Assembly (NCBI GenBank): GCA_045600225.1
Contig: JAZRXL010000043.1
Coordinates: forward strand, 1 to 43,899
DNA: 43,899 nt
Origin: UBA1181 sp045600225
Lineage (GTDB): Bacteria; Bacteroidota; Bacteroidia; Bacteroidales; Paludibacteraceae
Direction of reading: 5' to 3'
In this document: piece after piece, positions 19,901 through 27,679 of the stretch
Layout of the letters: each line of letters begins with the position of its first letter
Numbering within the stretch: the stretch's first letter is position 1
The notes under the pieces: generated by a model
The model's input: the letters and a program-made list of their open reading frames with translations, nothing else
What the model was told of the DNA's origin: nothing
Database searches by the model: none
Program-made: the position numbers and the translations under genes

Positions 19901-22195
19901 CGTTGGAATGGATTTGATATGAAGAATGACACTACTATTGTTCTTCAGAATGTTGCTGGTTGTGACTCAACGGTGTATTTGAAATTGAATGTATTGCCTG
20001 TTGTTTCAGAAACTATTTCTGAAACGGCTTGTGTAAGTTATACACTAAACGGAGAGACATACACAGAAAGTGGCGTTTACGAACAACATCTTACCTCCAT
20101 GCTAACCGGTTGTGATTCCACCCTAATTCTTCATTTGAAAATAAACCCTACTACCTATGGAGAGGTGATTTATCCATTATGTGACAAAGAACCATATCTA
20201 TCTTGGAACGATCTTAATATTTATGATGATACCATAGTTACAATAACCAATTCAGCTGGTTGCGACTCCATCTTAACTATAAAGATTAATAGACTTCCAT
20301 ACAATGCAACCGACTTCACGGAAGTCGCTTGTAGTTCATACAAATGGAAAGACTCTGTATATACTCGTTCGGGCGTATATCATAGAAAATATGAAAGTGA
20401 AACAGGTTGCGATTCATTCGTAATCTTAAATCTTACTATTGTATATCCAGTTGAAGGATATGCAGAAGAGACTGCTGTCGGCTTCTACGAATGGAACGAT
20501 GTGCTATATGAAAAATCGGGCATCTACCAACAAACATTGACAGCAGCAAATGGATGTGACTCTATTGCGACACTGAACCTTACAATTCTTCCTATGGTTG
20601 GAGTAATAGACTCTCTATCGTATGTGACTTGTGAGAGCGATCTTCCATACCATTGGAAAGATACTTTGTTAGACAAGAAGATAAATGTCTTTAATTATAA
20701 AGATAGATACGGAAGAGATTCGACTTTTATAGTTAAACTAAACATTATCCCTACTGTAATCTCACAAGAGAGTGTGGATGCGTGCGAATCGTACATTTGG
20801 AGAGGAATGATTATCACAGAAAGTGGCGTTTATTCCGATACATTGAAAGCATCAAATGGTTGCGATAGTATTTGTCAGGTGAATGTGACAATCCATCATA
20901 ATATATCTCGTGATGTTAATCTCACTACTTGCAGACATGAGTTACCATTGACTTGGGATAAATATCAGTTGATGGGAGATACAACCCTATCCCTTACTTC
21001 TACCTATGGATGCGATTCAATTGTGAATGTTAAATTGACAATCAACGAAGATGTTATTGCAAAGGTGGAGATGTTGGAAACGTGCGATAGCATAATTGAG
21101 TGGAATGGTCATACATTTATCGAATCTGGTATTTATGTAGACACTCTATCAACAATAAATGGCTGTGACTCTATCGTGACATTGAATCTGGTAATGCATC
21201 CAAGTTATCGAATTGAATTGAGCGACTCCGCTATCTTTGGTGTTGCCTACGATAAATATGGATTCAATATTGTTCCTGACGAGTTAGGTTGGAATAACTA
21301 TACATTGGAACTTGCAACTGCAAATCATTGCGATAGTATTATTCATTTATCTTTGTATGTAGAAGGACGGGATATTTACTCTGAGATCACGTCTATTACA
21401 GGAGGTGAAACTATAAAAAAGAATGGCGTTGAGATTACGAATAGATTCTGCTCTTCAACAGAAATTATTTTGAACTATCAGGTAGAGAAAGGTTATCCAG
21501 ATACGTATGTAATAACATTTGACACTAATGCGTCTGCACAAGGATTTAGTACAGTGGTTGGACAATTGACAGACCCTATGGGTGAGATTAGAGTTCCTAT
21601 CCCTGCTCGTGCAAATGCCGGAACATACAATGTATCGTTACAGTTGAGAGGAGAAGGTGTTGAGGGTAATATCTCAACAGCATCGTTTATCATTGGTTTA
21701 AGTCCTGAGAAGATCGATAACCAGTGGAGCAATGTTGTATATTGTAAAGATGATTTCTACAAGTCATATGAGTGGTACAAGAATGGAGATAAACTGGATA
21801 ATGCAAATGAACAATCGTACAGAGAACCTACTAATCAAGGAGGTAAATATTCACTTGAGGTAGTACTTCCAAACGGAGATTCTTCGTATATATGTGGCAA
21901 GCAGATTGAAATCAGTTATGCAGAGTTCTCAATTTGGGCATCGCCTTCATATATGGATGGAGGCAGGTCTATATTGTATATCGAGGGTGTGACGGAAGTA
22001 CAACTTATCGATGCGACACTTTACATATATTATCCAAATGGAGTTTTATACTACCAAAGAGGCAATTTGGAATTTTTGAATGAACTACAACTGCCTCAAG
22101 GCATGTATGTATGTTTGGTGAAATTAACCGATGGTAACTACGCTTCATGCAAGGTGGTTAGTCACGGATATTTTAGAGGCAAGTCAATGGAATAA
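13946..22195 (+). CDS. Giant secreted repeat protein, probable T9SS cargo
   Basis: A 2749-residue protein. It starts with a signal peptide (about 1-23, ending SMA). A right-handed beta-helix region ends near residue 330 in a choice-of-anchor-Q-like segment (LSPCVNKGN, VDMGCYEF). A Cys-poor Ig-like stretch follows, then three 97-residue units near 691-980. Next is a domain with NCDNKEDI that resembles HYR-type modules. From about 1379 comes a run of 100-residue units, each with a LPYxWNGF half and a YTLNGETYTESGVY half, both normally ending in GCDS. After about 2180 the units become irregular. The last 90 residues (LYIYYPNGVLYYQ, LPQGMYVCLVKL, CKVVS) resemble a T9SS sorting domain. The likely role is a surface filament or adhesin. 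Ligand and exact family are unknown. Confidence 0.85.
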   Translation: MSKYKRLPLFVMCWLMSFSLSMAKRITVGTANATYTNISDAINMAASGDTLLLLNDIDLDDALSIAKTITIMSEDGYSIKKARNNGMYNPVGITVNSGHTLNLVNVNLDANKKTSYASSSNVYSFFVSVNQQATLSMDYRSAIINCTNGAVLNVSGTVIGGVVRNNSSTSTEVGVVNMTSGGTLVNMLIHSNNLGAGVPCVKMSGGSLINCTITNNYEILDLIASIHLTNRYAVGTTGTDCKIYNCIIYNNSNYMTGNAPTVKNSCIQGTRVVAGEGNININPQFNADYSLPKLSPCVNKGNTSFVESYTSVDIEGNRRVRESSVDMGCYEFQPEYFKMFDTHYSCGEPFVWIDGNTYTETTTEPRDTVFGGVNCDTIKILDLTVYQPTDFSSLSSTDLTKTECTGNSVTFAYTSSDEDRNQFRWIDENEIVVSNSNTYSPIISNTDKQYRLIVSLESGLCPDTISFTAALNRSLSISNSILTIEKAMSESSCSLSELDLSAYKPIFSYCSAYKSSEFYYQLNEGEWISLSDSPILSNVLNNSEIRWKLSLLLEDDDTIEKETDDVQTVVLNDETSPVWSVNEINFSVPVLDSVTGLASISISEGEIIKNISDNCSSELSLYISEDGVSFSSFDSYTVTLNAYESISNTLYCKAIDNEGNVSDIVSFIFKVEKETELNGAMYAIVRDTVVCMGELPFLWHSNEFTYNGESAVIGESHMTIRVDSSFLTNEEIISSEPIIWRDGKRYDKDTVVYDFHTENIGACDSIYNLIFTLEDVSVDTLRLDTMVCMGSLPLEWRGHEFKFDGEVDTVDANILTIHVDSSFLKNETIVSSEPFIWRDGVTYDKDTVVYNFHMENIGACDSIYNLNFVFEKIIPDTIEIDTTVCVGSMPITWRGHEFNLDGEIDTVENYILYIHVDSSYIKYDTLVACADNRNNYTWIDNVTYKGDKSYDIVYNKPNEGGVCDSIIYMHLVINRGFKKPVEDTVTYTGCGWLNYYTFGYAVNSTHSVYKWYEEGEYVPEWDGKTTLNLQLNGRDNYQYMLITNTPDGHCPDTTIYITNSIHDIETGDLKEMILEAGDSCKASVRVRDYMPDFNDHCSVEFVDTVCYYNVNGKGNVRAERDHYYTFEDGDEVRWTAGILASDGQEYTVTSSSYYQTVSVIDMTAPQSDSLGISNGNRVQSITDSISGVVTFTVPTTDVIDHIFDNCDNKEDITVLYGPDTTALLPLAEKQYVLNVFDQPSKLVYYQLIDTKGNISLDSVIYEVERKEIVGTDSFAIVRDTMICPTDLPFEWHGAIFEEPGDFAIVGAAYLTLSIDSSMFKTETIVTYDSLTWRDGNTYKLSTNKPVYHLSNGEGQCDSIINLNLTIYYTTYTTESITVCENDLPYQWNGFELIGDTTFVLKNVDNHDSVVIVDMKILPIVTESIEASSCVSYTLNGETYTESGVYEQHLTSMVTGCDSILTLNLIIFEPTEGFENINVCKTDLPYQWNGFDMMNDTTIILQNQNGCDSILTLNLNVLNEVEETITYTACSSYTLNGETYTESGVYKQNFTSLVTGCDSILILDLTILQPSVGNESVTVCESSLPYTWNGFEVDSDTTIVLQNLVGCDSIVTLKLNILPSIEEQLEVSSCISYTLNGETYTESGVYNQQFTSQVTGCDSTLVLKLTILPSSENTEIISICSSELPYRWNGFDMMNDTIITLQNAEGCDSILTLKLNVLPILTETIEEKSCVSYSINGETFTETGIYEQHLTSTVSGCDSILVLDLTILQPTEGEETISVCRSELPYQWNGFDVTGDTTIILQNSVGCDSTLSLHLNILSSVSESISATACVSFTLNGETYTESGTYEQFFTSVATGCDSTLVLNLTILSPTEGSETISICKSELPYRWNGFDVMGDTTILLTNEAGCDSIVTLVIDELPSITEVLNKSVCESYTLNGETYMESGTYEQHLTSLVTGCDSVLIINLKVLQASEKTDEVTICSSELPYRWNGFDMKNDTTIVLQNVAGCDSTVYLKLNVLPVVSETISETACVSYTLNGETYTESGVYEQHLTSMLTGCDSTLILHLKINPTTYGEVIYPLCDKEPYLSWNDLNIYDDTIVTITNSAGCDSILTIKINRLPYNATDFTEVACSSYKWKDSVYTRSGVYHRKYESETGCDSFVILNLTIVYPVEGYAEETAVGFYEWNDVLYEKSGIYQQTLTAANGCDSIATLNLTILPMVGVIDSLSYVTCESDLPYHWKDTLLDKKINVFNYKDRYGRDSTFIVKLNIIPTVISQESVDACESYIWRGMIITESGVYSDTLKASNGCDSICQVNVTIHHNISRDVNLTTCRHELPLTWDKYQLMGDTTLSLTSTYGCDSIVNVKLTINEDVIAKVEMLETCDSIIEWNGHTFIESGIYVDTLSTINGCDSIVTLNLVMHPSYRIELSDSAIFGVAYDKYGFNIVPDELGWNNYTLELATANHCDSIIHLSLYVEGRDIYSEITSITGGETIKKNGVEITNRFCSSTEIILNYQVEKGYPDTYVITFDTNASAQGFSTVVGQLTDPMGEIRVPIPARANAGTYNVSLQLRGEGVEGNISTASFIIGLSPEKIDNQWSNVVYCKDDFYKSYEWYKNGDKLDNANEQSYREPTNQGGKYSLEVVLPNGDSSYICGKQIEISYAEFSIWASPSYMDGGRSILYIEGVTEVQLIDATLYIYYPNGVLYYQRGNLEFLNELQLPQGMYVCLVKLTDGNYASCKVVSHGYFRGKSME
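16016..16888 (+). repeat. Three 291-nt coding repeats in the giant gene
   Basis: The codon for the Cys of the VCMG/VCVG motif recurs at 16016, 16307 and 16598, which is exactly 291 nt (97 codons) each time. Each unit continues with a LPxxW segment, an IHVDSS-like segment, then SSEPxIWRDG and IGACDSIYNL in the first two. This is a distinct, earlier repeat class from the 300-nt series downstream. Confidence 0.85.
18080..20479 (+). repeat. Eight in-register 300-nt coding repeats in the giant gene
   Basis: The block encoding LPYxWNGF ends at 18120, 18420, 18720, 19020, 19320, 19620 and 19920, and its degenerate form (YLSWNDL) at 20220. This gives an exact 300-nt spacing over eight units. Each 100-residue unit has two halves of about 47 and 53 residues and usually four Cys, two of them in GCDS. 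The first unit has NHDS instead of the first GCDS. Nucleotide sequence differs between units while length stays fixed. Confidence 0.92.
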
Positions 22196-22218
22196 TGTAA
22201 AACCACATTCTACAGAAG

Positions 22219-22247
22219 AGGGCATCAAGAAACAGATGTCCTTTTTT
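22219..22247 (+). terminator. Terminator of the giant gene
   Basis: AGGGCATC facing GATGTCCT (8 bp with one G-U pair) is followed by a run of T residues, 24 bp after the stop codon. Confidence 0.85.
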
Positions 22248-22380
22248 GTTTCATTATTTCCCCATTTAAAATTTTTATGTAATTTAGTAGCAGATTTACG
22301 CAACTGTAAATGTTTATACATCAATCTTATTAATTAATTAGAATATCTTTCGGGGTATTCATATAATGAATTTGTAACTT

Positions 22381-23253
22381 ATGGGACTATTAGACAATGT
22401 GATTTCAACCATCTCCACTGTGGCAGGAGAGGCGTTAAAGAATGATTCTGTAAAGGAAATAATCAGTTCATTGAATAATGGAAGTGCAGGCAATGGAGGT
22501 TCAATTGATATCGCCTCAGGTTTGAAGGAAGCATTGAGAATTGGTATAGAGACTGCGGCAAAGAACCTAAGTAAGGAAGATGGATTCTTAGCAGATGCTG
22601 CTGTAAGAATTGGTTTGCCAAAAGAGGCATTAAGTGCATTTAATGCTGTTCAATCTATTTCTCAAAACCCTACATTCAACTCACTTTTGAATGCTACCGG
22701 TGTTACTATTCCAACAGCAGACACAATCATTACCCTATTCAACCGTGCAGCGGAGAATGCAGCACCTCAGTCTGTTGGTATATTCACTGACGCTATTACT
22801 GGAATGTCTATTGGAGATGCAAAACAAATTCTTTTTGGAGCAGACAATGCAGCAACAACTTATTTGAAAGACAATACTCAAACCCAACTTCAATCTGCGT
22901 TTATTCCTTCAATTACACAATCATTGAGTGCAGTTAAGATTGGTAATATGACACCGAATGATGCTTGGAATACATATGCATCATATAATAACAAGATTGT
23001 TGAGATGTTGGATAACAAGACTGTCAAGACTGGATTGGAGCTTGTTCGTATGACAGGTCTTTTGAGTGATGAATACTTCGAAAAGATCCGTAACCTATCA
23101 GAGGTTAAAGGCGACTTGTCTGAATATATCACAGGTGAGGCATTGAATGGTCTATTCTTAAAAGTATCAGAGAAAGAGGCAGATATCAGACATAACACAG
23201 GTGCTCGTGTTAACGATGTACTAAAAAGCGTTTTTGGAATGTTACAAAACTAG
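22381..23253 (+). CDS. DUF4197 domain protein
   Basis: A 290-residue, largely helical protein matching the DUF4197 pattern: GLKEALRIGIETAAKNLS near 48, RIGLPKEALSAF, LFNRAAENAAPQSVGIFTDAITGMSIGDAKQIL in the middle, AATTYLKDNTQTQL, and WNTYASYNNK near 200. The function of the family is unknown. Relatives I recall often carry a lipoprotein or Sec signal; here the N-terminus (MGLLDNVISTIS) is not a convincing signal, so cytoplasmic location is possible. It stands alone between two terminators. A near-consensus -7 element (TATCTTTC at 22344) is the only promoter hint. Confidence 0.85.
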   Translation: MGLLDNVISTISTVAGEALKNDSVKEIISSLNNGSAGNGGSIDIASGLKEALRIGIETAAKNLSKEDGFLADAAVRIGLPKEALSAFNAVQSISQNPTFNSLLNATGVTIPTADTIITLFNRAAENAAPQSVGIFTDAITGMSIGDAKQILFGADNAATTYLKDNTQTQLQSAFIPSITQSLSAVKIGNMTPNDAWNTYASYNNKIVEMLDNKTVKTGLELVRMTGLLSDEYFEKIRNLSEVKGDLSEYITGEALNGLFLKVSEKEADIRHNTGARVNDVLKSVFGMLQN

Positions 23254-23275
23254 TATAGTCTGTTTCAATAATATC

Positions 23276-23313
23276 AAATCGGAGTTCATTTATGCAAATG
23301 GACTCCGATTTTG
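23276..23313 (+). terminator. Terminator after the DUF4197 gene
   Basis: A 16-bp stem (23276-23291 with 23296-23311, one wobble pair) with a 4-nt loop ATGC begins about 22 bp after the stop. The T-run is short. Confidence 0.88.
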
Positions 23314-23393
23314 TATATATAGTGCATATTTATTTGTTATATTCATTATTTACAACTTGACTAACCTATTATTTTGAAAATAAATACATTTCT

Positions 23394-23426
23394 ATTGGTA
23401 TCTTTGGGCATAATTTATTAATTTTG
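23394..23426 (+). promoter_or_regulatory. Putative promoter of korAB
   Basis: ATTG at 23394-23397, a 21-nt spacer and TAATTTTG at 23419-23426 fit the Bacteroidota pattern with a slightly weak -33. The transcript leader would be about 65 nt. Confidence 0.55.
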
Positions 23427-23498
23427 CAATCAGTAGGTTAGATTCAAGACAATATTTGAACTAAATAAAGTAATAAAATATAAAAGACCAGTATTAGT

Positions 23499-25334
23499 AT
23501 GGCTAAAATTGAAGATTTGGACCAAGTGGTGGTTCGCTTTTCCGGTGATTCTGGTGATGGAATGCAATTAGCAGGAAACATTTTCTCTACCATTTCTGCT
23601 ACAGTTGGTAATGACATCTGTACTTTCCCAGATTATCCTGCAGATATTCGCGCCCCACAGGGATCATTAACAGGAGTGTCAGGTTTCCAAGTACATATTG
23701 GAGCAAACAAGGTGTTTACACCAGGTGATAAATGTGATGTTTTGGTTGCAATGAACCCTGCAGCGTTAAAGACTCAATACAAATTCTGTAAGCCAACCTC
23801 TTGTATTATCATTGATACAGATAGTTTCAAAGAGGCTGATTTGAAGAAGGCCAATTTCGAGACTCTAGATGCAATTGCAGAGATGGGAATCAAGAACGAT
23901 GTTATCGCAGCTCCTATCACTCAAATGGTAAAAGATTGTTTGGCAGATTCAGGAATGGATCCAAAAGCAGTTTTGAAGTGCCGTAATATGTTTGCTTTAG
24001 GTTTGGTTTGCTGGTTGTTCAACCGCGACACAAACATTGCTGCAAATATGTTGAAAGAGAAGTTTGCAAAGAAACCAGGTGTTGCTGAGTCAAACATCAA
24101 GGTAATTCAAGCAGGTTACGACTACGGACAAAACACTCACTCTTCAGTTGCGCATACATATACAGTTGAGACTAAATGTGCAAAGAAGGGTATCTATATG
24201 GATATCAACGGTAATAAGGCTACTTCTTATGGATTGATCGCTGCTGCTGAGAAAGCAGGATTAAAACTATATTTAGGATCATACCCTATCACTCCTGCAA
24301 CTGATGTCCTTCACGAGTTGTCAAAGCACAAGTCTTTGGGTGTAACAACAGTTCAATGTGAGGACGAGATCGCAGGTTGTGCTTCTGCCGTTGGAGCATC
24401 ATTCGCTGGTGCTTTGGCTTGTACTTCTACTTCAGGTCCTGGTATCTGTTTGAAGTCTGAGGCAATGAACTTGGCAGTTATCATGGAGTTACCTTTGGTG
24501 GTTTTGGATGTACAACGCGGTGGTCCTGCAACAGGTCTTCCTACAAAGTCAGAGCAAACAGATCTTCTTCAATGTCTATTTGGTCGTAATGGAGAGTCTC
24601 CAATGCCAGTTATTGCAGCTACTTCTCCAACAGACTGTTTCGATGCTGCATATATGTCATGTAAAATCGCTTTGGAGCACATGACTCCAGTTGTTTTGAT
24701 GACCGATGCTTATGTTGCAAATGGTTCTGGTGCATTTAAGTTGCCAAACTTGGATGAGTTCCCAGCAATCAATCCTCCATACGTTCCTGAGTCAATGAAA
24801 GGTACTTGGACTCCATATATGCGTAATGAGGCAGGTTCTCGTTATTGGGCAGTTCCTGGTCGTCAAGGCTTTGAGCACATCTTAGGCGGTTTGGAGAAGG
24901 ATAATCAAACAGGTGCTATCTCAACAAACCCTGAGAATCACGATTTGATGACTCGTCTTCGTCAATCTAAGATCGATAAGATCGAGGTGCCAGATGTAGT
25001 TGTTGAGGGTGATGAGAAGGATGCTGAGTTGTTGATCGTTGGTTTCGGTGGTACATACGGACACCTACATGCTGCAATGGATGAGATGAGAGCTGCTGGT
25101 AAGAAGGTTGCTTTGGCTCACTTCAAATACATCAACCCACTTCCAAAGAATACCGCTTCTGTTATGAAGAAGTACAAGAAAGTTGTTGTAGCAGAGCAAA
25201 ATATGGGTCAGTTCGCAGGTTGGTTGCGTATGAAGGTGGATGGATTTGCTCCATACCAATTCAACGAAGTGAAGGGTCAACCATTTATGGTTGCAGACTT
25301 GGTAAAATCATTCAACGAGATCTACAATAAATAA
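23499..25334 (+). CDS. korA: 2-oxoacid:ferredoxin oxidoreductase, fused gamma-alpha subunit
   Basis: A 611-residue subunit of the enzyme that oxidatively decarboxylates a 2-oxoacid to its acyl-CoA with ferredoxin, or runs in reverse. The first 190 residues are the gamma-type domain (RFSGDSGDGMQLAG, PDYPADIRAPQGS). The alpha-type domain begins near 237 (ATSYGLIAAAEKAG) and shows LGSYPITPATDVLHELS and QRGGPATGLPTKSEQTDL. The latter fits KorA-type 2-oxoglutarate enzymes, although the substrate is not proven by sequence. The C-terminus has LIVGFGGTYGHLHAA and VVVAEQNMGQFAG. Codon choice is strongly biased (GGT, CGT, CCA), a sign of high expression. It is followed after 29 bp by the beta subunit. 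Confidence 0.93.
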   Translation: MAKIEDLDQVVVRFSGDSGDGMQLAGNIFSTISATVGNDICTFPDYPADIRAPQGSLTGVSGFQVHIGANKVFTPGDKCDVLVAMNPAALKTQYKFCKPTSCIIIDTDSFKEADLKKANFETLDAIAEMGIKNDVIAAPITQMVKDCLADSGMDPKAVLKCRNMFALGLVCWLFNRDTNIAANMLKEKFAKKPGVAESNIKVIQAGYDYGQNTHSSVAHTYTVETKCAKKGIYMDINGNKATSYGLIAAAEKAGLKLYLGSYPITPATDVLHELSKHKSLGVTTVQCEDEIAGCASAVGASFAGALACTSTSGPGICLKSEAMNLAVIMELPLVVLDVQRGGPATGLPTKSEQTDLLQCLFGRNGESPMPVIAATSPTDCFDAAYMSCKIALEHMTPVVLMTDAYVANGSGAFKLPNLDEFPAINPPYVPESMKGTWTPYMRNEAGSRYWAVPGRQGFEHILGGLEKDNQTGAISTNPENHDLMTRLRQSKIDKIEVPDVVVEGDEKDAELLIVGFGGTYGHLHAAMDEMRAAGKKVALAHFKYINPLPKNTASVMKKYKKVVVAEQNMGQFAGWLRMKVDGFAPYQFNEVKGQPFMVADLVKSFNEIYNK

Positions 25335-25363
25335 GTAATAACCGATATAAACGAAATATAATT

Positions 25364-26368
25364 ATGAGCGAGTTAAGCGCAAAAGATTTCAAGAAAGGAC
25401 AACCTCGTTGGTGTCCAGGTTGTGGAGACCACTTTTTCTTGGCTTCACTTCAGAAAGCAATGGCAGAAATTGGTGTTGCACCTCAAGATACAGCTGTAAT
25501 TTCTGGTATCGGTTGTTCAAGCCGTTTGCCTCACTATATGGCTACTTATGGTATGAATACAATCCACGGTCGTGCCGCTGCAATTGCAACAGGTGCTAAG
25601 GTGGCTAATCCAAACCTAACAGTATGGCAAATCTCAGGTGATGGCGATGGTCTTGCTATTGGTGGTAACCATTTCATTCATGCAAATCGTCGTAACATCG
25701 ACCTAAATATGATTCTTTTGAATAACCGTATCTATGGTTTGACAAAGGGACAATACTCTCCTACTTCTCCTCGTGGATTTGTCAGCAAGTCGTCTCCTTA
25801 CGGAACTGTAGAGGATCCATTCCGTCCTGCAGAGTTGTGCTTTGGTGCTCGTGGACACTTCTTCGCTCGTGCAGTTGCCACAGATGCTCCAGGTACAATC
25901 GAGATTTTGAAGGCAGCACAAGCACACAAGGGTGCTTCAGTTTGTGAGATTCTTCAAAACTGTGTTGTGTTCAACGACGGTATCCACGAAAGCGTGTATA
26001 GCGCAGAGGGTCGTAAGAAGAATGCAATCTACTTGCAACATGGCAAACCAATGATCTTTGGCGAGAACAACGAGTTTGGTTTGATGCAGGATGGTTTCAA
26101 CATCAAGGTAGTTAAGTTGGGTGAGAATGGCATTACTGAGAAAGATATCCTTGTTCACGATGCACATTGTGAAGATAACACACTTCAATTGAAGCTTGCG
26201 TTGATGGAAGGTCCTGACTTCCCAGTTGCATTAGGTGTTATCCGTGATGTAGAAGCTCCAACTTATGACGAAGCAGTTGCAGAGCAAATCGAAGATGTTA
26301 AGAGCAAGAAGAAGTATCACAACTTCCAAGAGCTTTTGATGACTAACGATACTTGGGAAGTAAAATAA
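25364..26368 (+). CDS. korB: 2-oxoacid:ferredoxin oxidoreductase, beta subunit
   Basis: A 334-residue beta subunit that binds thiamine pyrophosphate and a 4Fe-4S cluster. CPGCGDH near 18-24 and SGIGCSSR near 45-52 carry cluster-type cysteines. The TPP motif is GDGDGLAIGGNHFIHANRR near 87-105, followed by NNRIYGLTKGQYSPTSP. The length fits KorB. It makes the active enzyme with the preceding korA product; no separate ferredoxin-like delta subunit is encoded next to it. The need for TPP links it functionally to the thi operon of this window. A long terminator hairpin ends the transcript. Confidence 0.94.
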   Translation: MSELSAKDFKKGQPRWCPGCGDHFFLASLQKAMAEIGVAPQDTAVISGIGCSSRLPHYMATYGMNTIHGRAAAIATGAKVANPNLTVWQISGDGDGLAIGGNHFIHANRRNIDLNMILLNNRIYGLTKGQYSPTSPRGFVSKSSPYGTVEDPFRPAELCFGARGHFFARAVATDAPGTIEILKAAQAHKGASVCEILQNCVVFNDGIHESVYSAEGRKKNAIYLQHGKPMIFGENNEFGLMQDGFNIKVVKLGENGITEKDILVHDAHCEDNTLQLKLALMEGPDFPVALGVIRDVEAPTYDEAVAEQIEDVKSKKKYHNFQELLMTNDTWEVK

Positions 26369-26420
26369 TAGAATCCCAGTTTTAGACTTAGTTTATTTAG
26401 GATAAATAATAGTACTTTTT

Positions 26421-26463
26421 AGAAGATTGTTGCAGGACTAGTCCTGTAACAATCTTCTTTTTT
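26421..26463 (+). terminator. Terminator of korAB
   Basis: A 19-bp stem (26421-26439 with 26440-26458, one G-U) is followed by TTTTTTG. Apart from this hairpin and the dprA promoter, the 327-bp gap 26369-26695 holds only a small CACTCT/AGAGTG hairpin near 26479 and no gene. Confidence 0.95.
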
Positions 26464-26559
26464 GTATTTTTCTATCTTCACTCTTCTTAGAGTGCGCATT
26501 TTCGCTAGAAACATCCTTTTACAACCACCTCCTTTTGAGTGATTATTTTTAGATATTTT

Positions 26560-26591
26560 TTTGTTACGAAGACGAATTTAGGGTAACTTTG
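26560..26591 (+). promoter_or_regulatory. Bacteroidota promoter of the dprA-like gene
   Basis: TTTG at 26560-26563, a 20-nt spacer and TAACTTTG at 26584-26591 match the consensus. The leader to the ATG at 26696 is about 98 nt. Confidence 0.75.
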
Positions 26592-26695
26592 TAGAGTAGA
26601 AAGACAGTGTAAAAGATTATTTTACAACAAGATACTGAATGTGATGCATTCCGTATTATATTACAAATTACAATACACAAAAAAGGAAGATTGAG

Positions 26696-27679
26696 ATGCT
26701 AACAACGGAACAGATACTTACCTACAAGTCCCTAATTGGGATAGGAACAAGGTCTATTTTATTATTAAACACCTATTCCTGCATAAACCATATTCAACTG
26801 AAGAACACGAAAGACATGTTAGATCTGCTTCACCTTCTAATCGGTAAGAAAATCATAAAAAGAGTTTCTTCATTGGATTATGATCAATCCCTTATGGATA
26901 GATCTTTTGAGTATGCCCAGAAAATAATTGAGGATTCATGTAAGTTGGGTATTCAAACGATTGGTTACAATGACGAGTATTATCCCTTGAAACTTCGTAG
27001 CATAATTGATGAAAATGGGAATAGTGCTGCTCCTATTGTTTTATTTGTCAAAGGAAACATAGAACACTTGAACGATAAAGGTATTGCCATTGTTGGTACG
27101 CGCACCCCATCTCAGTCAGGCATCGATGATGCACACTTTTATGCATCCAAATTTGCAGAGAGAGGTTTCAATATTATCTCTGGTCTTGCTTCCGGTTGTG
27201 ACACCGCAGCTCATAAAGGTGCTATGTCTGTGAGAGGGATCACCACCGCATTCCTTGCCTACGGATTAGATCAACCTATTTTCCCTGAAGAAAATGCAAA
27301 ATTGGCAGAAGATATACTTTCAAACGATGGACTGTTGATTTCAGAATACCCTATTAGAACTCCTTTCTCAAAACAAAATTTTATAGAAAGGGACAGATTG
27401 CAGAGTGGATTGGCCGATGCAACTTTAGTGGTACAAACATCTCTCAATGGAGGCACAATGCATGCAGTGAATGCCACATTACACAATAAGAAACCTCTAT
27501 ATGCCCTAATGTACGAGGCAGAGAAATCGAATGAAAATATACAAGGAAATATCAGCTTAATAAATAGGAGGAAGGCTTTTTTACTGAACAAAGAGAATTT
27601 AGAAACTACCATAACAGAGATAATATCCCCTAATAATAAAAAGAAGCAAGAGCCTTTACAACTAGGATTTGAATTTTAG
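26696..27679 (+). CDS. DprA/Smf-like protein without the C-terminal winged-helix domain
   Basis: A 327-residue member of the DprA/Smf (LOG-like Rossmann) family, whose best known members load RecA on incoming single-stranded DNA. The Rossmann core starts at IAIVGTRTPSQSG (near 131) and continues with IISGLASGCDTAAHKGAM, IFPEENAKL, a FIERDRLQSGLADATLVVQ block equivalent to the canonical FPxRNRIIAGLS block, and a Gly-Gly-Thr turn. The canonical NR is changed to DR. There is no DML1/winged-helix domain; the protein ends in a Lys-rich stretch and QLGFEF. The first 95 residues are divergent and helical. AAAAGGAAGA precedes the ATG. No competence gene adjoins it, so its role may be transformation or another DNA process. 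Confidence 0.8.
   Translation: MLTTEQILTYKSLIGIGTRSILLLNTYSCINHIQLKNTKDMLDLLHLLIGKKIIKRVSSLDYDQSLMDRSFEYAQKIIEDSCKLGIQTIGYNDEYYPLKLRSIIDENGNSAAPIVLFVKGNIEHLNDKGIAIVGTRTPSQSGIDDAHFYASKFAERGFNIISGLASGCDTAAHKGAMSVRGITTAFLAYGLDQPIFPEENAKLAEDILSNDGLLISEYPIRTPFSKQNFIERDRLQSGLADATLVVQTSLNGGTMHAVNATLHNKKPLYALMYEAEKSNENIQGNISLINRRKAFLLNKENLETTITEIISPNNKKKQEPLQLGFEF

Noticed and set aside
16016..20479. Regular repeats considered as a CRISPR-like or satellite array.
   Set aside because: The units are long, continuously coding, diverged at DNA level and conserved as protein, with no spacers.
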